Source of the DNA: an uncultured Bacteroidota bacterium
GTDB taxonomy: Bacteria; Bacteroidota; Bacteroidia; Chitinophagales; LD1
Direction of reading: 5' to 3'
NCBI GenBank assembly: GCA_903919075.1
Contig: CAIXGR010000022.1
Coordinates: forward strand, 1 to 64,000
Length of the DNA: 64,000 nt
Every line of letters begins with the position of its first letter. The stretch's first letter is position 1. Below are positions 20,621 to 30,061 of this stretch, piece after piece. The position numbers were made by a program, and so were the translations under genes. The notes beneath the pieces are model-generated. The model searched no databases, had not been told where the DNA came from, and saw only the letters and a list, made by a program, of their open reading frames with translations.

Positions 20621-20630
20621 ACCAAGTAGA

Positions 20631-21677
20631 ATGAAAATGCCAGACACTATCTTTATTAAAAATTCTTTTAAAAAATTATTCAAGTTTCTTTCCAAACAGT
20701 ACTCCTCTGTTTTTATTCTGCTTGATGAAAATACTTTAAAGCATTGCTATCCTAAGCTTGCCCCACATTTACCCAAACATCATATTATTCAAATCAAGTC
20801 GGGCGAAGAAAATAAAACGTTGCAAACCTGTAGTTTTATATGGCAAAAGCTTGGCACTGTAAATGCTGGCCGCGATAGCCTGATTATTAATTTAGGCGGC
20901 GGTGTAATAGGCGATATGGGTGGCTTTGCTGCAGGTTGCTATAAACGTGGAATTACTTTTATTAATGTGCCTACTACCCTGTTGGCAATGGTTGATGCAA
21001 GCGTGGGTGGTAAAACCGGTATTGACTTTGAAGGTTATAAAAATCAGTTGGGCTTGTTTGAAACCCCAGCTGCAGTTTTTATAAATACCGAATTTTTGCA
21101 AACCTTATCCGACCGGGAGCTTAAATCGGGCTTTGCTGAAGTAATTAAGCATTATCTTATTACTGATAAAAAATTGTTCCGTCAGCTTGCCGAATCTAAA
21201 TCCAAAATCAGTTTTAATAATTGGGATAAAGTGGTTTCTAAAAACGTTGCTATTAAGGAACGAATTGTGAAAGCCGATCCATATGAAAAAAATATACGTA
21301 AAGCCTTAAATTTTGGCCATACATTGGGCCATGCTGTAGAGACTCTCTTCTTGAAAAAAGACCATAAAAAGCTTTTGCATGGTGAAGCAGTAGCTGCAGG
21401 AATGCTGATGGAAAGCTTCATTTCTATGAAGAGGGGGCTTATTTCCGAAAACGAGTTGAAATCAATTTGTAAAGTTATTCTGCGATACTTTATATTGCCG
21501 CCTATTAGAAAAAACGACCTGAAACATGTTGTAACTTATATACGTCAGGATAAAAAAGTGGCGAAAGGGCGACAACAATTTACCTTGTTAAATGGAATTG
21601 GTAACTATTCCATAAATAATGCCGTTGAAGAAGTATTAATTATTGAATCTGTGAAATATTATAACACCCTTATTTGA
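20631..21677 (+). CDS. aroB: 3-dehydroquinate synthase
   Basis: Second step of the shikimate pathway: cyclises DAHP to 3-dehydroquinate with NAD and a divalent metal. The NAD-binding GGGVIGDMGGF motif is near residue 86 and DASVGGKTGID near 122. Metal ligands are in GFAEVIKH and NFGHTLGHAVE. The 348 residues are complete. The stop TGA is immediately followed by the ATG of aroA, so the two genes form a tight operon. aroK lies far away at 59647. Confidence 0.95.
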   Translation: MKMPDTIFIKNSFKKLFKFLSKQYSSVFILLDENTLKHCYPKLAPHLPKHHIIQIKSGEENKTLQTCSFIWQKLGTVNAGRDSLIINLGGGVIGDMGGFAAGCYKRGITFINVPTTLLAMVDASVGGKTGIDFEGYKNQLGLFETPAAVFINTEFLQTLSDRELKSGFAEVIKHYLITDKKLFRQLAESKSKISFNNWDKVVSKNVAIKERIVKADPYEKNIRKALNFGHTLGHAVETLFLKKDHKKLLHGEAVAAGMLMESFISMKRGLISENELKSICKVILRYFILPPIRKNDLKHVVTYIRQDKKVAKGRQQFTLLNGIGNYSINNAVEEVLIIESVKYYNTLI

Positions 21678-22910
21678 ATGAGCACTGTCAAAATCAGCCA
21701 TCCTACTCAAAAAATAGATGTTCATATTCAAATACCGGGCTCAAAAAGCGAGAGTAACCGCCTTTTGATATTGAATGCACTTTCAGGCAATCGCTTAAAA
21801 ATTGAAAATCTTTCTACTGCCAGAGATACACAACACTTAATAACTGTTCTTTCTTCAACCGATGAAACTGTAGATGCTATTGATGCCGGCACAAGTATGC
21901 GTTTTCTTACAGCTTATTATTGCGCTACTAATCAACACAAAGTTATAACCGGTAGCGCCCGTATGAAGCAAAGGCCCGTTTCATCATTAGTTACAGCACT
22001 AAACGAAATGGGTTTCGACGTTCGCTATAAAGCAAAAAATGGCTTCTTGCCTATTGAAATTAATCCTGTAAAAATAGAAAGCATTTCGCCTGAAACCTCT
22101 GTTGAAGGAAATATAAGCAGTCAGTTTATTTCGGCACTGCTATTAATTGCCCCTTTTCTACCCAAAGGTTTAAAAGTAAACTTTACCACTGAGCTCACCT
22201 CCCGGTCATATATAGAAATGACTTTAAAAATACTGAGCCATTTTGGTGTAAAACACGAATGGGGCGAGAGTTCAATTAGCATTCAGCATTCAACGCTCAA
22301 CACGCAGCAATCGTACTATGTTGGTGGTGATTGGTCATCTGCTTCGTATTGGTATTCGATTGCTTTTCTTGCAGATAAAACCAAAATATTTTTGGAAGGA
22401 TTGAAGAATGAATGGACACAGGGCGACAGGGTAATGGCTGATTGGATGAAACGCTTTGGGGTTATTACAACGTTTAACGAGCAAGGCGCATTGCTTGAAA
22501 AAATACCCACCACCTATCCGCACATGATGAAAATGAATTTTCGCGATAATCCTGATTTGGCCCAAACTTTTGCAGTAATGTTTGCTGCAAAAAATATTTA
22601 TGCCACGTTCTCAGGCCTCGAAAGTCTTAAACTTAAAGAAACCGACCGGGTAACTGCATTAAAGCAGGAATTAGAGAAGCTAAATACTCGCTTTGACTTC
22701 TCGGACATGTACGAGTTTTACCAGCTAAAGGGAGAGTTTAAAATATCCTCGGAGCCTATTAAAACTTATGACGACCACCGCATGGCAATGAGTTTTGCCC
22801 CGCTGGCTTTAACCGGCTCAATTGAAATTGAAAAACCTGAAGTAGTAGAAAAATCATACCCAGACTTCTGGAATGATTTAGAAAAGGCTGGATTTTTAAT
22901 TAGCCGCTAA
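21678..22910 (+). CDS. aroA: 3-phosphoshikimate 1-carboxyvinyltransferase (EPSP synthase)
   Basis: Transfers enolpyruvyl from PEP to shikimate 3-phosphate. The substrate-binding motifs are GSKSESNRLLI at residue 22, DAGTSMRFL near 73, LKLKETDRV near 315 and YDDHRMAMSFA near 361. The 410 residues are usual for the Bacteroidota form. It abuts aroB with no gap. The gene ends 33 bases before the convergent PorU-like gene; no clear hairpin is seen between them. Confidence 0.95.
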   Translation: MSTVKISHPTQKIDVHIQIPGSKSESNRLLILNALSGNRLKIENLSTARDTQHLITVLSSTDETVDAIDAGTSMRFLTAYYCATNQHKVITGSARMKQRPVSSLVTALNEMGFDVRYKAKNGFLPIEINPVKIESISPETSVEGNISSQFISALLLIAPFLPKGLKVNFTTELTSRSYIEMTLKILSHFGVKHEWGESSISIQHSTLNTQQSYYVGGDWSSASYWYSIAFLADKTKIFLEGLKNEWTQGDRVMADWMKRFGVITTFNEQGALLEKIPTTYPHMMKMNFRDNPDLAQTFAVMFAAKNIYATFSGLESLKLKETDRVTALKQELEKLNTRFDFSDMYEFYQLKGEFKISSEPIKTYDDHRMAMSFAPLALTGSIEIEKPEVVEKSYPDFWNDLEKAGFLISR

Positions 22911-22943
22911 TAAATATTTCAGTTTTAAGTATTAGTTATTAGC

Positions 22944-25900
22944 CTACCGGACAATAACCATTTTGCCAAACCCTTTTTTGAAATATTTGTCGTAGCTCAT
23001 GCTCATGTTATCCATCTTCTTGTTATCTAAACGGGTAACAACCCTGTAAAAATAAACGCCGTTAGCCAATGTATTGCCGTACTGGTCGCGACCATCCCAG
23101 GCATAGGTGGTTATGTTTTGGCCAATACGTAGCGGCCCCAATTCATCTTTCGATATCTCTTTCACCACAATTCCACGGATGGTCATAATCTGTATTTTCA
23201 TGTAATCGGGCACTTCGCTTCCGGTAATGGTAAATACAAAATGCGTCGAAGTAGTAAATGGATTAGGGTAATTAAGCACATTGGTAATCATTGGCTTATT
23301 TACAACCTGAAAATCTATTTTATAATCAAAGTAAGTGTTATCAATGTTTCTGTCTTCATTGCTGCTATGGTTGCCGCTGCGGTCTTTATCTTTGATTAAT
23401 AGCTGGTAGGTTCCATCAACATTAAAGGTAGGCTTATAGTCAATTTGTGCTTTATTATTGTGTGTTAGGTTATTACTATCGGCAGGATAAAACTTTAAAA
23501 TTTGATTGTCGAAGTTAGCTTTTACTGGTGTGGTTGACCCTGGTGCTAATACGTATACACTTAATACCGAAGTATCATTAAGCGCCAAAAACTTGTTTTC
23601 ATCCTTTAGCGTAATTAAAATATCAGGCTTCGCTGAAACTATATCGTTATTAAAAATATGCTGCCCGTCGAAAGTAATATCCAATAGCGGATTGGTACTA
23701 TCACCAGCTGCACTAAAGTTAACCATAGCATAGTTATTAAAGTGATATTGTTCTGGTTGGTCGTTGTTAGGGTTAGCCTCAAGCGACAATTGATTCAACC
23801 CCTGATACGAATTGCTATTAAGATTTGAATTGAATTTTAATATAAGTGTATCAAGCGGTAACAAAGGACTGTTGCGTATATTATAAGTATAATTGTTGAA
23901 AGCAGCATCTCGCACATTATACTTCACTAGCATACTATCCATTTTTATTTTAGTCACATTTTCCAATGCAATCTCAAAATGGAAAGTTCCTCCTAAAGTT
24001 AAGCTGGGTGTCATTACAAAATGCGCAGCTGGATTAATTACAGCTTCTGCCGGTTTCTGGTATAATACTCTCCAGTAGTTTAACTGTGTTGGTGTACGCA
24101 AGCTATCGTCCTCCGTTCTTAACCTCAACTGCAAATACGGATATTGTGTTGCACTAATATTTTGAATGGAGTTATCGAATAAAGTCGTCGTCCTCAAAAA
24201 TGCCGATGAACCTGCAGTGGTAATACCTATCAGGTCTACACTATCCTTATCGGCAGTAGGGTTTTCAATAGCATGTTTGCGCCATTGCATTCTATTCCAT
24301 TGCACAGCTGGGCCTATAACCGGCGAACTCACTTGTCCCTGATACCAAGTGCCCTGAAAGTTTATAGAAGATTGTATAGGGCCAGCATAACCTTGCTGAT
24401 GATTAAATGTTACCGGATAGCCTACGTTACATTTTTGCGTAAAGAAAATGAATGGACCGTTAATAGAACCGCTTTTGAATAACTGAGCCTGAAAGCCGAT
24501 TGATTGTAATGTATTGATAAGTGTAGTATCCCATGATGAATAAGGAACCTTATTATCGGAGTATATTAAAACATATGCGCCGCAAGGAATAGAATTAATA
24601 AAATTCTTAACCACATTGCTCCATGACTGTCCGGACCATGAATGTGCGCCGTTACCCGCTCCGTGTGTTCCGGTAGTAAGGAAATCAAATCCGTATTGAA
24701 ACGACTCCTTATCCGAACAATGATAGTTACCGTAAGTGTCACCATAATTGTCCTGGTCGTTATTAAGGCTAACCCAAGGCAAGCCGGTTACACTATCTAT
24801 AACCGCAAAGGTAATACCCGATAAAAATCCACAGCCACCCATCCTGAAACGGTACATGTTGCTATTATTGTAATTCCAGCCCATGGTTTCAAAATCAATA
24901 TTACCACCTACAGCAGTTGTCCAACCGGTTAAAACCTGTACGTTATTAACTGTTGAAGGAAATTTGAACATCCTTGTGGTACTATCCAATTTCAAATTCA
25001 AATAATTGTCCTGTGTAAATTGATAAAAGTGCGATTGGTTCCATCCGTATTGTCCGTTTATGTGTTCAAACGAACTATAACGCCAACCTGCGCTGGTATC
25101 AATTTTTACTCTCCAATAATAAACAACACTGTCTTTATATATAAGTGTTGGTGTCCAATGCAACACGCCACCGGTTTGTGTAACAGAACCCGCCTGTAAT
25201 AATGGGCTGTTAAATAAATTGGTAGTATCAATCTGAAAATCATATTTTCTTAAAGTTGCAAAGGGATTAGTAGTTGAAGCTTTAAGCGTTACCGATTTAT
25301 CTGAATCAATTGCAAATGCGTAAGGATAGATAGGCACCACATCATCGCTTTGTATATTAAGTGATACCGGTGTTGAAAGGCCGTTATTTAATTCAGCCAT
25401 TTCATCTACCTCAAAATCTGCATCAACATAAGGTGAAAATAAATTTTGCCCATAACCAAGTGCCGAAATTGTTGTAGGTAATGTAAATGTTACTGTATCT
25501 ATAAAATATGGCGCGGGTACAACTTGATTGTAGGTAAAAATAATAGGATGGTTATTGTTATTCTGATCGAACACAGTGCGCTGTAAACGAACTGTAATGT
25601 TTTTATTAATGGCTTTCCCGAGATTGGTAACTATTACATTTACTTTAAAAGAATCAACCCCGGGCGTTACCGGTGAGGGTGTAAAATAAACCGATGAGCC
25701 GTTTGCCGTTAATGCGTAATCAGGTTTAGGATATGTATTGAGATTAAGAGCAGGGTCGCCATGAAGTGTCATTTCATAACAAGCAGCCATGGTATAAATG
25801 TCGGCAGTATCGGCAGCATTTGTAAACAGGTCGGTTAGTGTTTGTTTAATACAACTTCCAAAAGGCAGGTTGTATTTGTTTACTGCGAAATTGTGATATA

Positions 25901-28097
25901 GGTCGGAACTAAAGTGATCTAAACCTGATGACACCGATAAATCTGAAGTTGCCATAAATGCAATAGCACCTTTGTTGGCTTCCAATACAAAACGCTCGCT
26001 ATATCCAGGCGCAGGGTCGAATATTAAACCAGAAAAGCAGCCGTTAGAAATAATAACCGGGTATTTATTAAGGTTGGTATAATTCTCGGGTTCATCAATA
26101 CTAAAGTCAAAGGCACCGGTAGCTGCGTGGCCAAAGAATGTTATAAGCGATACACCCGAATCTATTTGCGATTCGATAACCTGTGCCTGTGCCTGGCTAA
26201 TTGGGTCGCTACTAGTTTTTGAATACGCAGTTACATGCGCACCCCACAAAGTATCGGCTACTATTTTCTTATAAGTATTCAAGTAATATTGAAAAAGTAT
26301 TTGTTCCGAAAAATTGGTGCCACCGCTAAAATGCAATACTTGCTTCTGCCATATTTTAGGTGGCACATCCTGATTGGCAGGGTATGTATTTTGTACGTTT
26401 TCGTAGGCTTTCATCTTAGCCAGATAGTCATGCACCTGTTGAGCATTCTGTGCTGCAAGTCTTCCAATACCTATGGTAGGAACATCGCTGGTTCTGGTAG
26501 CAGCCAATAGGTTATCTGACCCCGGTTGCCCAAAAGTTGGCACTAAGCATTGGGCATAAGCACTTGCACTGCTACGTATATCCGGATACTCGCGTCCTTT
26601 ACCAATTATAAAAGCATATTTAGCCTGCCATTTGTTTACAGCGTATTGAATAAAATTGCGCACTGCAAGTGGTGATTTACGCACCCCGAAAGCAAACTGA
26701 TCGTACAATTGATCAATATCAAATACCCTGGCATGATATTTACCTACACCGGGGTTGTCGTTCTGGTCGCGGTATCTTTTATAATCTGTTACTTCATCGT
26801 ACCCGTTATTATCAACGTCGTGATATAGCACGCTATCCGAAATAATAAGGTAATCAGCCTGATATGCTGAACTGGTATAGTTTTGAAAAACTATTGGAGA
26901 TAATTTTGTAACAGTGTTATAACTTGAAGGATCTCCGCTTACAAGATACAACTCACGGGTAGTTGAAGAAGGTGGCAGCGAAAATTTAAGTGTATCGGCA
27001 TTTATCGGAACTGTAGATTGAATAACCAACCGGTTAGTCATATCATACAAAATAGGTTGAAGATGGTTGCTGTTGAAATTGGTTATCTCAATGTATTTTT
27101 TGTTTACAGCATCGCCGGCAATTTTAAAGTAATATTTGGTTTGTGCATTAAAATCAAAATAATGGGCATAATCAATCTGGTTCATATATACAGCATCTTG
27201 TTGAAAGCTGTTTAAGTTGCCCGTCTCTGTGTAACTAATTGCATTGTTACCCGAGTTAAGCAAATTGTTTTGAACGGGCACATTAATTTTGCCAAGATGG
27301 AAACCATTAACCCCGGGACTTTGATTATAAATATTTGATGCATTTAAACTTATACTTACTGTATGCACATCCGGAGTGGGGGAATTGTTACAGTATACTG
27401 AGTAAAATGTTGCTGCCGGACCATTTGGGTTAAGGAAGGGTGTAGATAAAGTATAAGTAAGGTTTGAAAATTGATTAGTGGAACTGTAACCAAAATTGCC
27501 AAAAAAGTTCTGGTCTCTATATCCCTCACCTACATCGTATATCGATTTAAAAATTTCATCATTACCTACCAGGTAATATTCGCCTTGGGTATTTGCAGCG
27601 GTATAAATTTGCCGGGTAGTAGCAATAAAATATGTCTCTTTTGGGGGTACATTGCTAATGTTGTTAATCAAGGGCGTAAAACGTGGATTGGCTCCGGTTG
27701 TTTTAACGGTAAGGTAGTAAACCGAGGTATCGTTAAACAAACTGTAATATATGTGTGGCTGCATAGCACTGCTTTTGTAAAGCATACTATCAACATCACC
27801 TATATTCTTTTGCCCGTAAAAGTCTATATAATCACTACTGCCTAGCGTTGTTGATGACGAAATATAAATAGGCACTGCCTGCCCATTATGGTACATTACA
27901 AAGTTATTTACATTAATCGAACTGATGTTTGGAATAGAGGAAAGCGTAGCGAAAGGAATGCGGTACATGCCATCGGCAGTAACTTTTATTTTGTAGTGGG
28001 TTTGCGAGTAATCAATCCATTCGTTGCCAAAAGGCTGAGCCTGCGTAATGAATCTGAAAGCAATTAAAGTAACAATTAGGAGTAGTTTTCTTTTCAT
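22944..28097 (-). CDS. Very large PorU-like C25 cysteine peptidase with ILEI/FAM3-like insert
   Basis: Extracytoplasmic peptidase of the gingipain clan, related to PorU, the sortase that removes sorting domains of T9SS cargo. After a signal peptide comes a PorU-type N-terminal beta domain (YKIKVTADGMYRIPF). The C25 catalytic domain has His657 in FFGHAATG and Cys687 in SNGCFSG. A CARDB-like beta domain lies at about 805-905 and an ILEI/FAM3-like domain at about 1080-1225 (NGPFIFFTQK at its end). A FlgD-like Ig domain covers the last 100 or so residues. At 1717 residues it is much longer than typical PorU (about 1100-1300), so it may be a paralogue. The PorV/PorQ-like gene lies 9 bases upstream. 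Confidence 0.87.
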   Translation of the reverse strand: MKRKLLLIVTLIAFRFITQAQPFGNEWIDYSQTHYKIKVTADGMYRIPFATLSSIPNISSINVNNFVMYHNGQAVPIYISSSTTLGSSDYIDFYGQKNIGDVDSMLYKSSAMQPHIYYSLFNDTSVYYLTVKTTGANPRFTPLINNISNVPPKETYFIATTRQIYTAANTQGEYYLVGNDEIFKSIYDVGEGYRDQNFFGNFGYSSTNQFSNLTYTLSTPFLNPNGPAATFYSVYCNNSPTPDVHTVSISLNASNIYNQSPGVNGFHLGKINVPVQNNLLNSGNNAISYTETGNLNSFQQDAVYMNQIDYAHYFDFNAQTKYYFKIAGDAVNKKYIEITNFNSNHLQPILYDMTNRLVIQSTVPINADTLKFSLPPSSTTRELYLVSGDPSSYNTVTKLSPIVFQNYTSSAYQADYLIISDSVLYHDVDNNGYDEVTDYKRYRDQNDNPGVGKYHARVFDIDQLYDQFAFGVRKSPLAVRNFIQYAVNKWQAKYAFIIGKGREYPDIRSSASAYAQCLVPTFGQPGSDNLLAATRTSDVPTIGIGRLAAQNAQQVHDYLAKMKAYENVQNTYPANQDVPPKIWQKQVLHFSGGTNFSEQILFQYYLNTYKKIVADTLWGAHVTAYSKTSSDPISQAQAQVIESQIDSGVSLITFFGHAATGAFDFSIDEPENYTNLNKYPVIISNGCFSGLIFDPAPGYSERFVLEANKGAIAFMATSDLSVSSGLDHFSSDLYHNFAVNKYNLPFGSCIKQTLTDLFTNAADTADIYTMAACYEMTLHGDPALNLNTYPKPDYALTANGSSVYFTPSPVTPGVDSFKVNVIVTNLGKAINKNITVRLQRTVFDQNNNNHPIIFTYNQVVPAPYFIDTVTFTLPTTISALGYGQNLFSPYVDADFEVDEMAELNNGLSTPVSLNIQSDDVVPIYPYAFAIDSDKSVTLKASTTNPFATLRKYDFQIDTTNLFNSPLLQAGSVTQTGGVLHWTPTLIYKDSVVYYWRVKIDTSAGWRYSSFEHINGQYGWNQSHFYQFTQDNYLNLKLDSTTRMFKFPSTVNNVQVLTGWTTAVGGNIDFETMGWNYNNSNMYRFRMGGCGFLSGITFAVIDSVTGLPWVSLNNDQDNYGDTYGNYHCSDKESFQYGFDFLTTGTHGAGNGAHSWSGQSWSNVVKNFINSIPCGAYVLIYSDNKVPYSSWDTTLINTLQSIGFQAQLFKSGSINGPFIFFTQKCNVGYPVTFNHQQGYAGPIQSSINFQGTWYQGQVSSPVIGPAVQWNRMQWRKHAIENPTADKDSVDLIGITTAGSSAFLRTTTLFDNSIQNISATQYPYLQLRLRTEDDSLRTPTQLNYWRVLYQKPAEAVINPAAHFVMTPSLTLGGTFHFEIALENVTKIKMDSMLVKYNVRDAAFNNYTYNIRNSPLLPLDTLILKFNSNLNSNSYQGLNQLSLEANPNNDQPEQYHFNNYAMVNFSAAGDSTNPLLDITFDGQHIFNNDIVSAKPDILITLKDENKFLALNDTSVLSVYVLAPGSTTPVKANFDNQILKFYPADSNNLTHNNKAQIDYKPTFNVDGTYQLLIKDKDRSGNHSSNEDRNIDNTYFDYKIDFQVVNKPMITNVLNYPNPFTTSTHFVFTITGSEVPDYMKIQIMTIRGIVVKEISKDELGPLRIGQNITTYAWDGRDQYGNTLANGVYFYRVVTRLDNKKMDNMSMSYDKYFKKGFGKMVIVR

Positions 28098-28106
28098 ATA
28101 TCGTTA

Positions 28107-29228
28107 CTACTTTTGCTTTTTAGTAATATCTAACCGCACTGAAATAACATTCGAATACAATCCACCTCCACTCCTGCTTCCGGCATCGCTTAACGTGCTA
28201 AGGTTAGTAAGTGCGTAGTCAATTGAAATAATTTTAATATGTATACCCGCCCCAATATTTGGCGATACGATTACAACTTTTTTGCCCTGTTCATTAGTTG
28301 CCCGTTGTATATTACCAGCACCCGCACGTAAATACAAGCCAATATCTTTTCCGGGTAAATATTTCAGTTCAAGCCCGGCATTCATATCAATGCTAACTGG
28401 CTTTGCAGGAATTAGTACGTTCTCTTTTCCATCAGTACTAAGCGATATATTAATTTCAGGTAAAATGGTAAAGTTCTTTTTCTTTCCCATTACGGCTTCA
28501 TATGCCGCACCTAGTATTACATGTGGTGTTGTTATTTCAAGGCTGTTGCTAGGCAAAGCATTATTAGTTTGTAATAAAACCTGTTTTTGTGCATCGGTAA
28601 ACGACATGGTCCAGGCATCAAAAGTACCAGTTATATCGCGTGCCATTAAACCAAAATGCCATTTTTTGTATTCGTATTGTGCGCCCGCATCTATTCCAAA
28701 ACCAAAGGCCTTAGCGAAACTTCCTATTTGACGGTAAATAACTTTAACACTACCGCCTATACTAAGCCCTTCAACCGGCAATGCCTGCGCATAGTGAAAC
28801 ATAAATGCATAATCTGCGGTGGAAAAAGATGTGATGTTATTGTAATTAATGCTTCCATCGGGGTTCACCAAAAACAAAGTATTCGGAATATTATCTACTC
28901 CAAACCTATAAATCGAAAAACCGATAACCCGTTTATTAGGCACCAAAGGCACAGCCGCTGCCAAATAATCATACTGCCCAATGCCCGCAAAATATTCGGA
29001 ATGCATAAACGCTAGTTGGAATGTATTGGTAATACCCACCAAGCCCGCAGGGTTATAGTAATTTGAGTATACGTCGGAAGTTGAGGCCACTTGGGCATTG
29101 CTCATAGCCAAGCCGCGGGCACCAACACCAATATTTAAGAAATCGTTGCTATAGGTGCGCACCACTTGTGCGAAGCTTGTAAGCTTAAGTAGCCCCAAAA
29201 AGGCGGTAAGTAAAATGGTTTTTTTCAT
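28107..29228 (-). CDS. PorV/PorQ-family outer-membrane beta-barrel protein
   Basis: Outer-membrane barrel of the FadL-like PorV/PorQ (UPF0164) family. PorV works with PorU as the carrier of T9SS cargo at the cell surface. A signal peptide (residues 1-20) precedes the family start NDFLNIGVGARGLAMSNAQVAS and the NYYNPAGL motif. The rest shows alternating beta strands to a C-terminal strand, in 373 residues. The gene is directly upstream of the PorU-like peptidase, a linkage known for T9SS components. It is closer to the general PorV/PorQ group than to canonical PorV, so no symbol is given. Confidence 0.83.
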   Translation of the reverse strand: MKKTILLTAFLGLLKLTSFAQVVRTYSNDFLNIGVGARGLAMSNAQVASTSDVYSNYYNPAGLVGITNTFQLAFMHSEYFAGIGQYDYLAAAVPLVPNKRVIGFSIYRFGVDNIPNTLFLVNPDGSINYNNITSFSTADYAFMFHYAQALPVEGLSIGGSVKVIYRQIGSFAKAFGFGIDAGAQYEYKKWHFGLMARDITGTFDAWTMSFTDAQKQVLLQTNNALPSNSLEITTPHVILGAAYEAVMGKKKNFTILPEINISLSTDGKENVLIPAKPVSIDMNAGLELKYLPGKDIGLYLRAGAGNIQRATNEQGKKVVIVSPNIGAGIHIKIISIDYALTNLSTLSDAGSRSGGGLYSNVISVRLDITKKQK

Positions 29229-29230
29229 AG

Positions 29231-29890
29231 TTATACTTTCAAAATTTCCTGCCAGCTATAACGCAATACAGCATCAATATTGTTAAGTGCATTAACAAAT
29301 CTGCTTTTTTCCTCTTCCGAAAACTCAATTCCCGTTACCGATGAATAAATGCGGTTAAGGCCAAAAACAATATGTTCTAAATCTTTAAACAAAAACAAAA
29401 ACCTTCTTTGCTTAAAAAACTGAAACCTGGTTAAAAACTCTTTCTTTTCTTTTACCAATGATAAATCATCAAAATATACGGATAAAACCTTCTCATTGGC
29501 ATTGTCAATGGCCTGATAAAAATCATGGCAAATAGATTCCTTTTCCAACACAATCTGCCTGTCAATCATCAATTCTACCGCAACATGGGCTATTACTGAA
29601 AGCCTTAATCTTTTCCGGCCCAATCCTTCATTTAAGAAAGACTGTATTGCCTGAGAAAGATGTTGCATGAACAACTTCGAATTATGAAAACTTTTATCGG
29701 CTTTGTAATGACTAATAATGCCCTGATGAATTAGTTGTAATTCGGAGTCCTTATTAGCTATTACGCAATTTTTGATAACAGAGTTATACGTTCTGGAAAA
29801 ATTCCCCGACAAGTCAGGAATAATTAAACCTGCAACAAAATAAGGCTTATTATTGGGCAGTTCGCAGTAATAGTGTGATAAAAAGTGCAT
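29231..29890 (-). CDS. Unknown protein, weakly like ACP phosphodiesterase (DUF479)
   Basis: No signal peptide or membrane segment is seen; it looks cytoplasmic and helical, 219 residues. The start MHFLSHYYCELPNNKPYFVAG, the GIISHYKADKSFH segment and the AHVAVELMIDR segment recall the spacing of His/Asp motifs in acyl-carrier-protein phosphodiesterase, but the similarity is faint. It is the first gene of a minus-strand run of three, 2 bases from the PorV/PorQ-like gene, so it is probably co-transcribed with the secretion pair. Its function is open. Confidence 0.65.
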   Translation of the reverse strand: MHFLSHYYCELPNNKPYFVAGLIIPDLSGNFSRTYNSVIKNCVIANKDSELQLIHQGIISHYKADKSFHNSKLFMQHLSQAIQSFLNEGLGRKRLRLSVIAHVAVELMIDRQIVLEKESICHDFYQAIDNANEKVLSVYFDDLSLVKEKKEFLTRFQFFKQRRFLFLFKDLEHIVFGLNRIYSSVTGIEFSEEEKSRFVNALNNIDAVLRYSWQEILKV

Positions 29891-30025
29891 AAAGGATTGG
29901 GGAAAATTAGGAAACTATACTAAATACAATACAGATTATTAGGAACACTTTACTAACAGGCTTTGCTTTAGTCAGCAATATCAAACATTATATTTCAAGA
30001 GTTAACAAAAAACTTGCGTTACGAT

Positions 30026-30033
30026 TATATTTG
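30026..30033 (+). promoter_or_regulatory. Putative -7 promoter element of tyrS
   Basis: TATATTTG matches TAnnTTTG, 28 bases before the tyrS ATG. No clear -33 box is visible. Confidence 0.4.
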
Positions 30034-30061
30034 CCATTAACTATAATAATAACTACTAAAC

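Noticed and set aside
20185-20625. 146-codon minus-strand frame over the TonB-domain gene
   Set aside because: It lies almost exactly opposite a gene with a signal peptide and a clear TonB domain, and shows low-complexity Ser-rich translation typical of a shadow frame.
22944-28097. The 1717-residue frame as two fused genes by sequence error
   Set aside because: The frame is continuous, with a single signal peptide, one catalytic domain and family-like domain order to the end.
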